Assembly: GCA_023474345.1 (NCBI GenBank)
Contig: JAMCXS010000019.1
Coordinates: 1 to 64,000 of the forward strand
Source of the DNA: Acidobacteriota bacterium
GTDB taxonomy: Bacteria > Acidobacteriota > Terriglobia > UBA7540
Direction of reading: 5' to 3'
DNA length: 64,000 nucleotides
Shown: one piece after another, positions 36,719 through 47,576 of the stretch
How the letters are laid out: every line of letters starts with the position of its first letter
Position numbering within the stretch: the stretch's first letter is position 1
Translations under genes and position numbers: made by a program
The notes under the pieces: model-generated
The model's database searches: none
What the model saw: the letters and a program-made list of their open reading frames with translations, nothing else
What the model was told of the DNA's origin: nothing

Positions 36719-37645
36719 TTACTGTTTCTCGGGCTGCTTCGCTACTGTTTTTGCAACCGCTTGCCGCAGCACCGCGGGAGCTGCATAGCCCACCCAATGG
36801 TCAGTAACAATACCCTTCTGGTTGATTAGAAACAGGCTTGGATAGATCGCGATGCCGCCGTAAGCGTCGTCCGTTTCGCGGGTCCATCGAACTACGGGGA
36901 AAGAAATTTTTTCTTCCTGGAGGTAGCGGCGGTGGGCCTGCTCGCTGTAACTCAATCCCAGCATGTCATCGGCGTTTGCTCCCAGGACTGTGAAACGCTT
37001 GGGACCGAACTCGTGCTGAAGGTTGACAAGCGCGGGCGTTTCCTTCATGCAGGGCGGGCAGCCTGTAAACCAGATGTAGAGCAAGATAACTTTTCCGCGC
37101 AGTTCGGCGGAGGTCAAGTGGCTGCTGCCGTCAAGTTGCACCAGGTCAAACGGCGGCGCAGAGACCCCTTGCCATCCCGCAAGGCGATGAGCTGCCCCCT
37201 GTCCGAAACGGGGATCGCCAAGAATCTTCGCGATATCAACACCCGTAATCTCACCTGTCTTGGGATTGCGGGTGATGAACTTCGGCACCCGGGGATCCGA
37301 TTCCATAATGCGTAGCAGGGTGTCGGCTTCCTCCGGGCTTTTCAGCGCGAACTGCTGTGCGATGATCTCCAGGCTGGGAGGAGTGGAGAATTTCTGTTGA
37401 TACTGGACGATAAACATCGGAATCCTGAAGAAGGCATTGTAGAGTTTGTTCAGCGCTTGTCGCTCGTCCGGTTTGGTAAATACGTTGTTATAGAGCTCAG
37501 TGATCTTGACCGGCTGGCCGGCCTTGAGATGGTCGCGAATATAGTTGAGAATGCGTGCTTCGGGATCGGACCCGGCAAGAGCCCAAGAGATACTTAACCC
37601 AAGAATCGTCACGGAAACCAGAACCAGTCTGCTCGCCTGCTTCAA
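36719..37645 (-). CDS. Exported TlpA-like thioredoxin-fold protein with N-terminal helical domain
   Basis: The 308-aa product has a signal peptide (about 1-24, ending WALA), a helical region of about 120 residues of unknown kind, and a C-terminal thioredoxin domain with FTGCPPCMKETP (redox CxxC near residue 201). The SLFLINQKGIV strand follows. The fold suggests periplasmic disulfide exchange. The start overlaps the stop of the esterase gene by four bases, so the two are translationally coupled. Confidence 0.83.
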   Translation of the reverse strand: MKQASRLVLVSVTILGLSISWALAGSDPEARILNYIRDHLKAGQPVKITELYNNVFTKPDERQALNKLYNAFFRIPMFIVQYQQKFSTPPSLEIIAQQFALKSPEEADTLLRIMESDPRVPKFITRNPKTGEITGVDIAKILGDPRFGQGAAHRLAGWQGVSAPPFDLVQLDGSSHLTSAELRGKVILLYIWFTGCPPCMKETPALVNLQHEFGPKRFTVLGANADDMLGLSYSEQAHRRYLQEEKISFPVVRWTRETDDAYGGIAIYPSLFLINQKGIVTDHWVGYAAPAVLRQAVAKTVAKQPEKQ

Positions 37646-38622
37646 TGACTGCCAGCCTCAGTAGAAAGGGTTGAATCCTGCTCGGCTTTCCGAAATATCC
37701 GCCACTCGAAAAGCAGAGAATACTTCATGTATTTGTCTAAGAAGCTCCACCCGTGCCCCCCCGGCCGAAGGACATACTCATGGGGATAATTTTCCTTATT
37801 GAGGATCTCATCGAGTAGTGCAGCCCCTTTTTCAAAACCGTAACGGTCGTGGTCTCCACAGTCAAAATAGATTTTTAATCCTTGGAACCGTTCAGGATGT
37901 TTGGCAAGGGTGAGGGGACTGTTTTCTTCCCAATACGCTTGGTTGAGAGGCGATCCGAAAGCGTGCTGAAGAATCCGCGCGTAAAACCCCCAGCGTCCTT
38001 CCGTGGGAATGGGATTCGGGAACTTAGGTAACAAGACGGCGCTATGGGCGCTGACGGAACCGAAAATATCCGCGTGGAGCATCGCGAGGTGCAGCGCGCC
38101 GTAGCCTCCCATCGAGAGGCCGCTGATCCCGCGCGCATCGCGTTTCGCAATGGTCCGATAGTGCTGATCAATGTAAGGAACGAATTCTTGGATGAAGAAA
38201 TCCTCGTAGCGAACGCGACCGTCTTCGGAATTGATATAGAACGTCTCGCCACCGTCAGGCATGACCACCAGGAAATGACCGATTCTACCCTTGGCGGTTA
38301 GCTCATCAAAGATTTCCTTTCCTCCACGATCTACCCAGCGATGATCGTTGCCAAACAAGCCGTGAAGGAAATAGAGAGTGGGATAGCGCCTCGGAGTTGT
38401 GGCAGAGTAATCAGCCGGGAGGTCAATGCAGTAACCCACGGAGCGACGAAGAATCGAGCTCGGCACGGAACCACACTCGACCGTAGTCGGAGAAGCCGCA
38501 AGCAGTGGACTAAAACAACTGAGATAGAAAAGAAGGAAAGTCGCCGCGAACGCAGGCAGGACATATGTCATTAGGCAAACGCGCACATGGCCTCCACTTC
38601 TTGAGCCCAAGCGAATCCTCAT
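37642..38622 (-). CDS. Exported esterase of the esterase D / feruloyl-esterase type
   Basis: The protein (326 aa) has an N-terminal hydrophobic signal (TYVLPAFAATFLLFYL, about 18-45), then an alpha/beta-hydrolase domain. The nucleophile Ser is in GLSMGGYGALHLAMLH; oxyanion-side residues sit in LYFLHGLFGNDHRW. A late acid (FDCGDHDRYGF) and His (PGGHGWSFLDKYM) complete the triad. Such enzymes cleave acyl or feruloyl esters of sugars, or act as S-formylglutathione hydrolase relatives. The exported location favours a polysaccharide or sugar-ester substrate. Coupled to the TlpA-like gene. Confidence 0.86.
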   Translation of the reverse strand: MRIRLGSRSGGHVRVCLMTYVLPAFAATFLLFYLSCFSPLLAASPTTVECGSVPSSILRRSVGYCIDLPADYSATTPRRYPTLYFLHGLFGNDHRWVDRGGKEIFDELTAKGRIGHFLVVMPDGGETFYINSEDGRVRYEDFFIQEFVPYIDQHYRTIAKRDARGISGLSMGGYGALHLAMLHADIFGSVSAHSAVLLPKFPNPIPTEGRWGFYARILQHAFGSPLNQAYWEENSPLTLAKHPERFQGLKIYFDCGDHDRYGFEKGAALLDEILNKENYPHEYVLRPGGHGWSFLDKYMKYSLLFEWRIFRKAEQDSTLSTEAGSH

Positions 38623-38625
38623 CGG

Positions 38626-39171
38626 TTAATGAGGAGCCGGAGTGCTTGCCTGGGAGTGCTGTGTTTCGACAAAAATGTTAAATTTTCCGTTACCCGAACC
38701 TGCACCGATGGCCCCGTCAACGGTGCGGTCCGCAGCACCCTGAGTGGTGGCAGTAGAGCCATAAACTGAACCGTGAATGCCCTTTAGTATGGTCTTTTTG
38801 TGACTCTTCAAAAGGACGGCCCCGGATTCAGAACTGGTGGACGATTTATTTTGGGCGTGATGAAACTCCAGCACGCCGCCGTTCCCTGGTTGCCCGAGCT
38901 TTGAAGTGCGCGGAGTTGAGGCGGATTGTCCTGGTTTCTTAGCTTCGGTTGTCTCGGCAGCTTCGCGGGCCGCCTCAGAGGTGCTTATGAATGTAATGTC
39001 CTTGAGCGGTAACTTAGCAGGAGTCTTTGCGGCTTTTGCGGCCTTCGCGCTTGCAACCGCTGAATCAGAAGGATTGGATCGTTGCGCTTTGGTCTGGGCT
39101 GTAGCGGCAATAGGCAGCCACAAGCCCACAGTTGCGGTAAATATCGCGGCCTGAAGTGACTTTCGGCTCAT
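38626..39171 (-). CDS. Small secreted protein of unknown function
   Basis: The 181-aa product has a signal peptide (about 1-25, ending TAQ), an Ala/Lys/Ser/Thr-rich disordered middle, and a more ordered C-terminal half (GAVLLKSHKKTILKGIHGSVYG). No family is recognised. Only 3 bases separate it from the esterase gene, so it belongs to the same transcript. Confidence 0.65.
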   Translation of the reverse strand: MSRKSLQAAIFTATVGLWLPIAATAQTKAQRSNPSDSAVASAKAAKAAKTPAKLPLKDITFISTSEAAREAAETTEAKKPGQSASTPRTSKLGQPGNGGVLEFHHAQNKSSTSSESGAVLLKSHKKTILKGIHGSVYGSTATTQGAADRTVDGAIGAGSGNGKFNIFVETQHSQASTPAPH

Positions 39172-39238
39172 GCCATCCCCCCGCCAATGTACCCTATTCT
39201 GAGCTAGATATTGGGACGAGTCAAGTTACATCGAAATG

Positions 39239-40522
39239 TCACCGCGAGCTAAAAAAAGAAGAGCTGAGATTACCCTCGTAGTCAAATTGGAGTGAACAAT
39301 CCTCAGGCGCAAGCCGCCAACCGCGGATCGCCGCGCTCTCCAGGGCAAGAGTTGCTGTAACCGCAATCCGGTTGAGGCCAAGAGTATTGTGAATCCAAAT
39401 AATGCGTTGCTCTCCCATGCCAGGGCTGCCCAGAGTTGCCAGGCTAAAATCGAGCGCACTGCGATCGGATGCCAAATACATGGGCAAACGGGCCATCTGA
39501 GGGTTCAGAGAAGTTTGAACGTTCACATAGGTCTTTTGGAGGTCGATTTTTCTGTACAAGCGTTCGTGCATGACGTCCGCCAACCCAACACCCACCGCGT
39601 TACCTGCGCTTTCCGGCGTCAAATCGCGGACGTAAATCAGGCCGATTTCGGGCGCCTCGCCCGGCTGAAGCTCCACCCCTCTTCCGATGATCTTGGTGTC
39701 CATGCCTGTTCCGCTGATGTTCTTCCCGATTTCATTCACAATGAGGAGCTGAAATTTTGAAAAAGGTAACCGAGGAACCAGCCTGCGCGCCACGGGCAGC
39801 ATTGCCTCTTCCATGGCGACAATGCCTTCCGGCGGGGCAGCTTGTACGTCCGCGATCTGGTGCGTTTCGTTTTCAACAACAGCCAAGCCGCACAGAATCT
39901 TTCCCTTGGCCAGGGTGACGCTTGAGAGGGCTCGAATAACTCGCTCGAATCCGAATTTTCGGCTCCAGCGATGAGTCTCACGGGCGCCCTCTCGTTTGCC
40001 CATGCCGACCGCTATCATCTTCAGCAAACCACTTTCAATATTTCCGGAAAAATCCGTGTGTGGTTTGACTCGATTCAACACGACCACGGCGTCCGCTTCC
40101 CAGGCGTTACGGTCTATGAACGCCTGAAAACCCTCGGGAGTCTGGCCCAGGCCGACAGTTGCCATGTCGGATTTGATCTCGACTCCAACACCTTCAGGGG
40201 TGACGCCGTAATCTGCAAGAACCGCAAGCTGGCCTTCGGCCGTTGCTCCACCGTGGCTGCCCATCGCTGGAATAACGAAAGGTCTCGCGCCTTGTTCTTT
40301 CAGCCACTCACAGACGGTTCTTACAATTGCTTTCAGGTTCGCAATGCCGCGGCTTCCTGTAGCGACAGCGATCCGGCGACCCAAAAGTCTTTCACGAGGA
40401 AGTCCAAGCCCCGTGAGCGATTGCCGGATTTTGCCGCTGAGATCGGCCACCTCGGGCATGCTTGCACCAACTCTCTCCAGAATCCTGAAGTGTTCTATTG
40501 GAATATGCCCATTATTCGCCAT
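39239..40522 (-). CDS. LarA-like DUF2088 protein (lactate racemase fold family)
   Basis: The N-terminal region (RIAVATGSRGIANLKAIV, AMGSHGGATAEGQ, VLNRVKPHTDFSGNIESGLLKMIAVGMGK) matches DUF2088, the domain of nickel-pincer lactate racemase LarA. The family also contains many sugar-acid racemases or epimerases and uncharacterised members. The 427-aa length agrees. No larB, larC or larE gene for the nickel-pincer cofactor is in the window. GAGG stands eight bases before the ATG. It heads the six-gene minus-strand operon and is divergent from a zinc alcohol dehydrogenase, which suggests hydroxy-acid or polyol catabolism. Confidence 0.8.
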   Translation of the reverse strand: MANNGHIPIEHFRILERVGASMPEVADLSGKIRQSLTGLGLPRERLLGRRIAVATGSRGIANLKAIVRTVCEWLKEQGARPFVIPAMGSHGGATAEGQLAVLADYGVTPEGVGVEIKSDMATVGLGQTPEGFQAFIDRNAWEADAVVVLNRVKPHTDFSGNIESGLLKMIAVGMGKREGARETHRWSRKFGFERVIRALSSVTLAKGKILCGLAVVENETHQIADVQAAPPEGIVAMEEAMLPVARRLVPRLPFSKFQLLIVNEIGKNISGTGMDTKIIGRGVELQPGEAPEIGLIYVRDLTPESAGNAVGVGLADVMHERLYRKIDLQKTYVNVQTSLNPQMARLPMYLASDRSALDFSLATLGSPGMGEQRIIWIHNTLGLNRIAVTATLALESAAIRGWRLAPEDCSLQFDYEGNLSSSFFSSR

Positions 40523-40862
40523 GAGTTGATCCTCTATCGGAGCTTAACCGCACAGTTCGCCGCGGTCAACCTAGGCTTTGGCAACGCTCAGCCTACAAAG
40601 CCCGCCGCAACTCTTGACCTTAAACCCAGCTTGAGTGTATACGCTAGAGAGTGAAAATCACGACCTTTAGGAGCCTGTGTGAGAACTCGGGTTTGACGCA
40701 TGGCCGATAATGCGGTGGAGAGGCCGCCGACGGGATTTTTTCCATACGGTCCGGGTCAGATCGGGTTGTTGCCAGCCGACATATGATATCTGCCGGGCGA
40801 AACCCACTTCTGCTTTTTCATCCATGTGACGGAACGGAGTTTACTTCAACTAAGGAGCTATT
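40523..40862. other. Divergent intergenic region (larA-like / adh)
   Basis: No gene and no clear promoter pair was seen. Being shared by divergent operons, it is the expected site for a common regulator. Confidence 0.4.
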
Positions 40863-41903
40863 ATGAAAGCGGCATTTTTAACGGGGTTACGACAGATAGC
40901 AATCCAGGAGACGGCACCGCCGGAAATCATGGATTCCCGCAGCGTCCTCTTGCGTGTGGGCGCGGTAGGCGTGTGCGGGTCGGACGTGCATTTCTACACC
41001 ATGGGGCGGATCGGATCCTCCGTGGCCAAATATCCGGAATGGACCGGACATGAATGTGCGGGGACGGTGGTGGCTACTGGGAAGGAAGTGAAGCGCCTGA
41101 AAGTGGGCCAACGCGTGGCTATCGATCCGCTGATCAGGTGCGGGAAGTGCGATCAGTGCCTGTCCGGGCGGGAACACACATGCCGCTACGAGAGATTCTT
41201 GGGCGTGGCCGGACGGGCCACGGGTGCGCTGGCGGAATATCTGGTGATGCCGGAGGAGTCTTGTTTTGCGATTTCTGACTCTATGACCATGGTGCAGGCC
41301 GTGGCGACGGAACCGCTTTCGGTTGGCGTATACGCCCAGCGACTGGCCGGAATGCAACCCGGAGCTAAGATCGCCATCCTGGGTAGCGGTCCGATTGGTT
41401 TGTGCGTGCTGCTCGCCAGCCGCGCGGCCTGCGATTGTAAGGCTTACCTTACAGATTTAGTTGATGAGCGCTTGGAAATGGCTCGGCAATGCGGAGCGAA
41501 TTGGGTGGGTAACGCAAGCAAAATCGACGTCGCGCGTGCCCTCCAGGAAATAGAGCCCCTGGGAATGGATTTTGTGTTCGAGTGCGCAGGCCAGCAGGAA
41601 ACCTTAGACCAGGCCGTCGAAATCCTGAAACCAGGCGGAACATTGCTCATCATCGGTATACCAGAGACAGACCGGGTGAGCTTCAATGCCCACGACTTGC
41701 GGCGAAAGGAAATCCGGCTGCAAAACGTGCATCGGCAAAACGAATGCACGGCTGCGGCAATAGAGCTGATTACGAGCGGGAAGATCAATGTGGACCAAAT
41801 CGTGACCCATCATTTCCCGCTGGTTGAGTCTCAGCGGGCCTTCGATCTGGTTGCGGACCGCCGCGATGGGGTGGTAAAAGCCATGATCCACGTTGCTGAC
41901 TGA
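40863..41903 (+). CDS. Zinc-dependent alcohol/polyol dehydrogenase
   Basis: The 346-aa enzyme is a medium-chain dehydrogenase of the sorbitol/threonine dehydrogenase branch. Catalytic zinc ligands are in GVCGSDVHFY and GHECAG. The structural zinc lobe is CGKCDQCLSGREHTC. The NAD-binding motif is ILGSGPIGLCVLLAS. Substrate is probably a polyol or sugar; the exact one is unknown. AAGGAG precedes the ATG. It is divergent from the LarA-like operon. Confidence 0.9.
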   Translation: MKAAFLTGLRQIAIQETAPPEIMDSRSVLLRVGAVGVCGSDVHFYTMGRIGSSVAKYPEWTGHECAGTVVATGKEVKRLKVGQRVAIDPLIRCGKCDQCLSGREHTCRYERFLGVAGRATGALAEYLVMPEESCFAISDSMTMVQAVATEPLSVGVYAQRLAGMQPGAKIAILGSGPIGLCVLLASRAACDCKAYLTDLVDERLEMARQCGANWVGNASKIDVARALQEIEPLGMDFVFECAGQQETLDQAVEILKPGGTLLIIGIPETDRVSFNAHDLRRKEIRLQNVHRQNECTAAAIELITSGKINVDQIVTHHFPLVESQRAFDLVADRRDGVVKAMIHVAD

Positions 41904-42286
41904 TCCCTTTTGCTGGCGGCGGTTGGCGGCAAGGTAGTCCCTGGTGCGGTGCAATCCGGATGTCTTGCGGCTGTTTGGCAAGACTTGGCGTGTTCTTATC
42001 TCCGTCCGTGTAACTTCCTACGAACTCTCGAATCTATTAGAGACGGCAGTCGCCAAATGCCGGATTTTGCGCTGTACCATCCCGGTTCTTTCAAACGGGC
42101 GTGCGGAAAAGTGTAAGCTGCAAATTGAATAGGGTAACCTGCTACGGGATGAATTGCCCATGAAGGAGCGTATCAGATCTGGTGGCGAGCAACTCAATGC
42201 TGAGAGCTATAATTGTGAGTACGACGATGGCTGGGTAACGAAACAATCCTAATAGCCACAATTTCCCGACGGGAAAGGGCTGAACA
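41904..42286. other. Intergenic region upstream of the copper ATPase
   Basis: No gene was seen. TATAAT occurs at 42208-42213 without a matching -35. A palindrome TTTCCCG-A-CGGGAAA (42262-42276) sits 10 bases before the ATPase ATG and overlaps the likely ribosome site; it could be an operator or an mRNA hairpin. Confidence 0.45.
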
Positions 42287-44749
<2,463 letters not shown>

Positions 44750-44753
44750 GCAC

Positions 44754-44841
44754 GGGTAGCCGCGACACTGATTTTCGTGTCGCGGGTTCGTAGGCGGTGT
44801 TGGTAGCCACGGTCAGCGCATTCCTGACCGTGGGCCTTTTT
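44754..44841 (+). terminator. Double hairpin terminator after the ATPase (GTAGCC repeat family)
   Basis: Two units start GTAGCC. CCGCGACAC/GTGTCGCGG (44760-44785) is followed by CCACGGTCAG/CTGACCGTGG (44807-44833) and then a T-run (44837-44841). The same GTAGCC-hairpin-GGGCCTTTTT layout follows the tlpA-like gene at 21574-21654. Confidence 0.6.
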
Positions 44842-44922
44842 GTGAAGGACAAGCCCACTACCGGCCCTTCGCTACCCGCTGAATGGTCAGCAACCGAGGA
44901 CAAGCCACTGTCCGTCCTGGTC

Positions 44923-45090
44923 TCACTCGTCTACTCGGCTAACTTCCTTGCCGCACTTGTAGCATGTCAGCTTATTGGTGAACGGAGATTTGGCCACGCA
45001 ATCCCAACAAAGATACCAACCATGCTGCGGGCAATAGTACACGTTCCGCGTGATGGTCTTGCTGCACCGCACACATTTGTAACTGGTCAT
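44923..45090 (-). CDS. Small zinc-ribbon protein
   Basis: A 55-aa protein starting MTSYKCVRC. The paired ligands CVRC, CPQH, CWDC and CYKC suggest two bound zinc ions. GAGGAGCAAGGA precedes ATG 45090; the track start adds 32 unrelated residues. Function is unknown. The TPR membrane protein gene lies 142 bases upstream on the same strand, so the pair may be cotranscribed. Confidence 0.65.
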   Translation of the reverse strand: MTSYKCVRCSKTITRNVYYCPQHGWYLCWDCVAKSPFTNKLTCYKCGKEVSRVDE

Positions 45091-45232
45091 TCCTTGCTCC
45101 TCTCCACATAAAGCGTCGTAGGAAGCGGGTGCTCGCCTCTGCGTCCGGTCACACCATACCTCATTCGCGGCGGGCTCTTCCCCCACGACCTCTGCCGCTC
45201 CTTCCCAGCCGTGAACCGGCCACTGCTCGCTC

Positions 45233-45955
45233 CTACTTGAACTTCTTGTGCCAATATAATGCCAGAATGCCGCCCCAGAATATGAAGCCGAACACTCCGA
45301 CGCCTGGTTTCTGGAACAGTAAGAAGAAGCTAGTCACGGTGAATAAGCCAAGCACTCCCAATACGATCCATGAGCCCGAGAACGCTTTTTTGCCAAGCTT
45401 TCCCGCTTTCAATTTCTCCAGGGTCTTTGCCGCCTCTATGCCGAGCCGACCTGTCGGTTCTAGCTCGATGACCTTGTGGAATGCGCTCATCGCGGATGCG
45501 GCCTCGTGCTTGTTCGTGTATGATGCCCCAATGTTGTAGTAGCATCCCGCGTCATCCGGGACATACTGGAGAGCTTGGTTGTATAGGTTAACTGCCTCCT
45601 CCCATTTTTCAAGCGCGAACTTCAGGTCTCCTCGGAGACTACAGACTGCCCCCTTAATTGTGTTTGGCGTGATAGTTCCTTCGGCGATCTGGATATGCCC
45701 GCTGCCGTCGAGCTCAGAGGCTTTCTCTGCCGACTTCCAGGCCATGTCCAAATTTTCGTTGAACTCGCCTTCCAGTTTTCCTTGCAAGGCTGTCATCGCA
45801 ATCGTGCCGCGAAATGTCCCCTCGTTGACCTCTCTGTCGCTTGCGTCTTTGGCCTTACGTATTTCATCAACTTTGCTTTCCACGTCTTTGAGACACGACC
45901 ATGCAACTTTTAGCTGTCGCTCAAATTCCAACTGGCTTGCTGCTGTCTGTGCCAC
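45233..45955 (-). CDS. TPR-repeat membrane protein
   Basis: The 240-aa product has a coiled-coil-like N-terminal part (about 5-80), tetratricopeptide repeats (about 85-185: LKFALEKWEEAVNLYNQALQYVPDD and CYYNIGASYTNKHEAASAMSAFHKVIELEP) and two C-terminal membrane segments (about 195-235). The start is fixed by a strong AGGGGAGG site five bases before GTG 45955; track ATG 45982 has none. It probably scaffolds protein interactions at the inner membrane. Codons and style differ little from neighbours. Confidence 0.78.
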   Translation of the reverse strand: MAQTAASQLEFERQLKVAWSCLKDVESKVDEIRKAKDASDREVNEGTFRGTIAMTALQGKLEGEFNENLDMAWKSAEKASELDGSGHIQIAEGTITPNTIKGAVCSLRGDLKFALEKWEEAVNLYNQALQYVPDDAGCYYNIGASYTNKHEAASAMSAFHKVIELEPTGRLGIEAAKTLEKLKAGKLGKKAFSGSWIVLGVLGLFTVTSFFLLFQKPGVGVFGFIFWGGILALYWHKKFK

Positions 45956-46088
45956 GATCCACCTCCCCTGATGTGTGCTCATACTCGAATTTCGAGCCGA
46001 CGACCCCAATGACCATATTGCTATCGAATGCCGCCACAACTTTCTGTGTAATGAGTGAACTCAGATTCTTAACACGAGGAACTCTCAT
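45921..46088 (-). CDS. Possible small ORF upstream of and overlapping the TPR gene
   Basis: A 55-codon frame starting at ATG 46088 after GGGGGGAAG reads like protein (SSLITQKVVAAFDSNMVIGVVGS) and ends 34 bases inside the TPR gene in another frame. It could be a real small protein coupled to the TPR gene or chance. No family is recognised. Confidence 0.3.
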   Translation of the reverse strand: MRVPRVKNLSSLITQKVVAAFDSNMVIGVVGSKFEYEHTSGEVDRGTDSSKPVGI

Positions 46089-46950
46089 CTTCCCCCCGAG
46101 TATCCGCTTGAAGCTTGAGGGTTCTGGACGAAACGTCGGGCGCAGATTGTGCCGCGCTCTTACGCTTGGCTTCCCGCGACCCCAACCCAATTTGACCGGA
46201 TTGGCTTCTATTTGTCCTTGAGACGTGAAATCCCGCGTTAATTGGTTTAGGCGGTTTTCCCCTCGTGGGCGAAATTCCGCCTCCCGGCCACCCCACACCG
46301 CCAGATGAAATGGAAAAAGGCCCAAGGCCGAAGGCGGATTTAAGGAAACAAACGCACCCTCTTGATCGAGCATATATGCTCGCAAGGCCTGCGTGCATCC
46401 GCGGCCACTCCCCTTGGAGAGCACGTTCGCAACTCCCACTTAGCTTCCCTACCCGCCATCAAATATACAGCCAATAAATATACAGCTTGCAAACCCCGTG
46501 TCAATAGATTTATTTCACAATTAGCTTCCCCCCTACCCATTCCGCTCGCTTCGTCTGGTTAGGCCTGGTGCCGCGCTTAGCAGGTAGCGCAAAGTTTCAG
46601 GTTTTTGAAACTCTGTGGGTTTTCGAGATTTCGATTGCAAACGCCGCAGACTTCGAACGGCCCGAAGCAAGGTTGCGCTCGTCTGCCTCAATTTCGCTTG
46701 ACAACGCCGACGACGTTATAGAAAGGTCCGCGGTTCTTCTGGGGATGCGTGCTCACAGTGTTGTATTCCAGCGGCATGTTGAGGCTGCGGCGCCCTTTTC
46801 TTTCTGACCGTTATTTCTTTGTGACAGATGGCAAGCCTGTAGGTTAGCGTTCTCGCTTCTTCCGGCTCGGGCGCCATGTGCCACACTTGCCTTCGCCGCG
46901 CATTATATACCCCGCGCGGCCCCGTTAAGCATGATCTGTCTTGAAAAAAC
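46089..46950. other. Gene-poor region with repeat debris
   Basis: No supportable gene. It contains a degenerate MITE-like left end (GGTAGCGCAAAGTTTC...GAAACTCTGTGG at 46583-46618) and, on the minus strand, a GCGGGGTATATAATGCGCGG segment (near 46900-46920) resembling the box upstream of the genes at 9769 and 11490. Confidence 0.4.
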
Positions 46951-46953
46951 GTC

Positions 46954-46982
46954 TTGACAATCATCGGCTATCGTGCTAGTCT
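46954..46982 (+). promoter_or_regulatory. Strong promoter-like site ahead of A-rich element copy 1
   Basis: TTGACA (46954-46959), 17-base spacer, TAGTCT (46977-46982), then AACT. The same arrangement with TAGCCTAACT is at 57904-57932. No ORF with a ribosome site follows either one. Confidence 0.5.
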
Positions 46983-46994
46983 AACTTCTGGGCT

Positions 46995-47084
46995 TGTAGC
47001 GCCGGTGTCTCCACCGCCGCCCGTGCGGTCCCCGTAGAGACGTTCCGCTGGAACGTCTCAGAAGCCCCAGCGGGGCGTCTCTAC
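46995..47084. repeat. Nested inverted repeats (TGTAGCG family and GTAGAGACG)
   Basis: TGTAGCGCCGGTG...CACCGCCGC is followed by a perfect hairpin GAGACGTTCC-GCT-GGAACGTCTC (47037-47059), and an outer pair GTAGAGACG / CGTCTCTAC closes at 47084. Confidence 0.5.
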
Positions 47085-47278
47085 AGCCGCCAATGTAGAT
47101 GGCCCGCGGTGGCTTGCTGAGGACGCAAAAGCCGCTTGCCGCAATTGATTGATACTAAATAACTTACTCGACAGTACGAACATGGGAAGGGAAAACACGA
47201 GAGCTTTGGCAAATTTCAAGATCAGGATAACGCGCTTTAGAATGAATGAGATATCCTGAGAATCGCGCAAAAACGCGC

Positions 47279-47446
47279 AAAAAAAGAATTCTTTTTTTTG
47301 CGAAAACGAAGCGAGGAAGTTGTTGAAAACAAAGGATCGCTGCGGAAAAAACGGGCAAAACGAACCGAAAACGAACCTAAAACGAAGCTAGCCAAGTTGT
47401 TGAAAATAAAGGATTGGCCAAAAAACGAAACCAAAACGAACCGAAG
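47279..47446 (+). repeat. A-rich dispersed element, copy 1
   Basis: It starts with a palindrome of seven A, GAATTC, and seven T, followed by A-rich, strongly strand-biased sequence built from CGAACC(G/T)AAAAC units. Two internal copies of AGTTGTTGAAAAYAAAGGAT lie 76 bp apart. About 168 bp align without net gaps to 58299-58467, with roughly 13 mismatches and 68 identical bases in a row (47347-47414). It lies just past the acs stop, unlike the surrounding GC-rich DNA. Confidence 0.85.
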
Positions 47447-47576
47447 ACCGAAGCACTCTCCCAAGGCCCGCCTGGCGTCCGCGCACTGCCTGGAAACCGT
47501 GAAAAGCTTCCAGGGCTTCCAGGCTCAAGCTGGCCGGCCAAGCGGAAAAATTGTGGCCTCACGGAAAATCTCTAGC

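Noticed and set aside
45921-46439. 172-aa minus-strand ORF as a whole
   Set aside because: Only the last 55 codons look protein-like and have a ribosome site; the rest is low-complexity intergenic sequence.
46954-47446. CRISPR-like or tandem repeat array
   Set aside because: Internal units in the A-rich element repeat only twice with unequal remainder, there are no regular spacers and no cas genes in the window.
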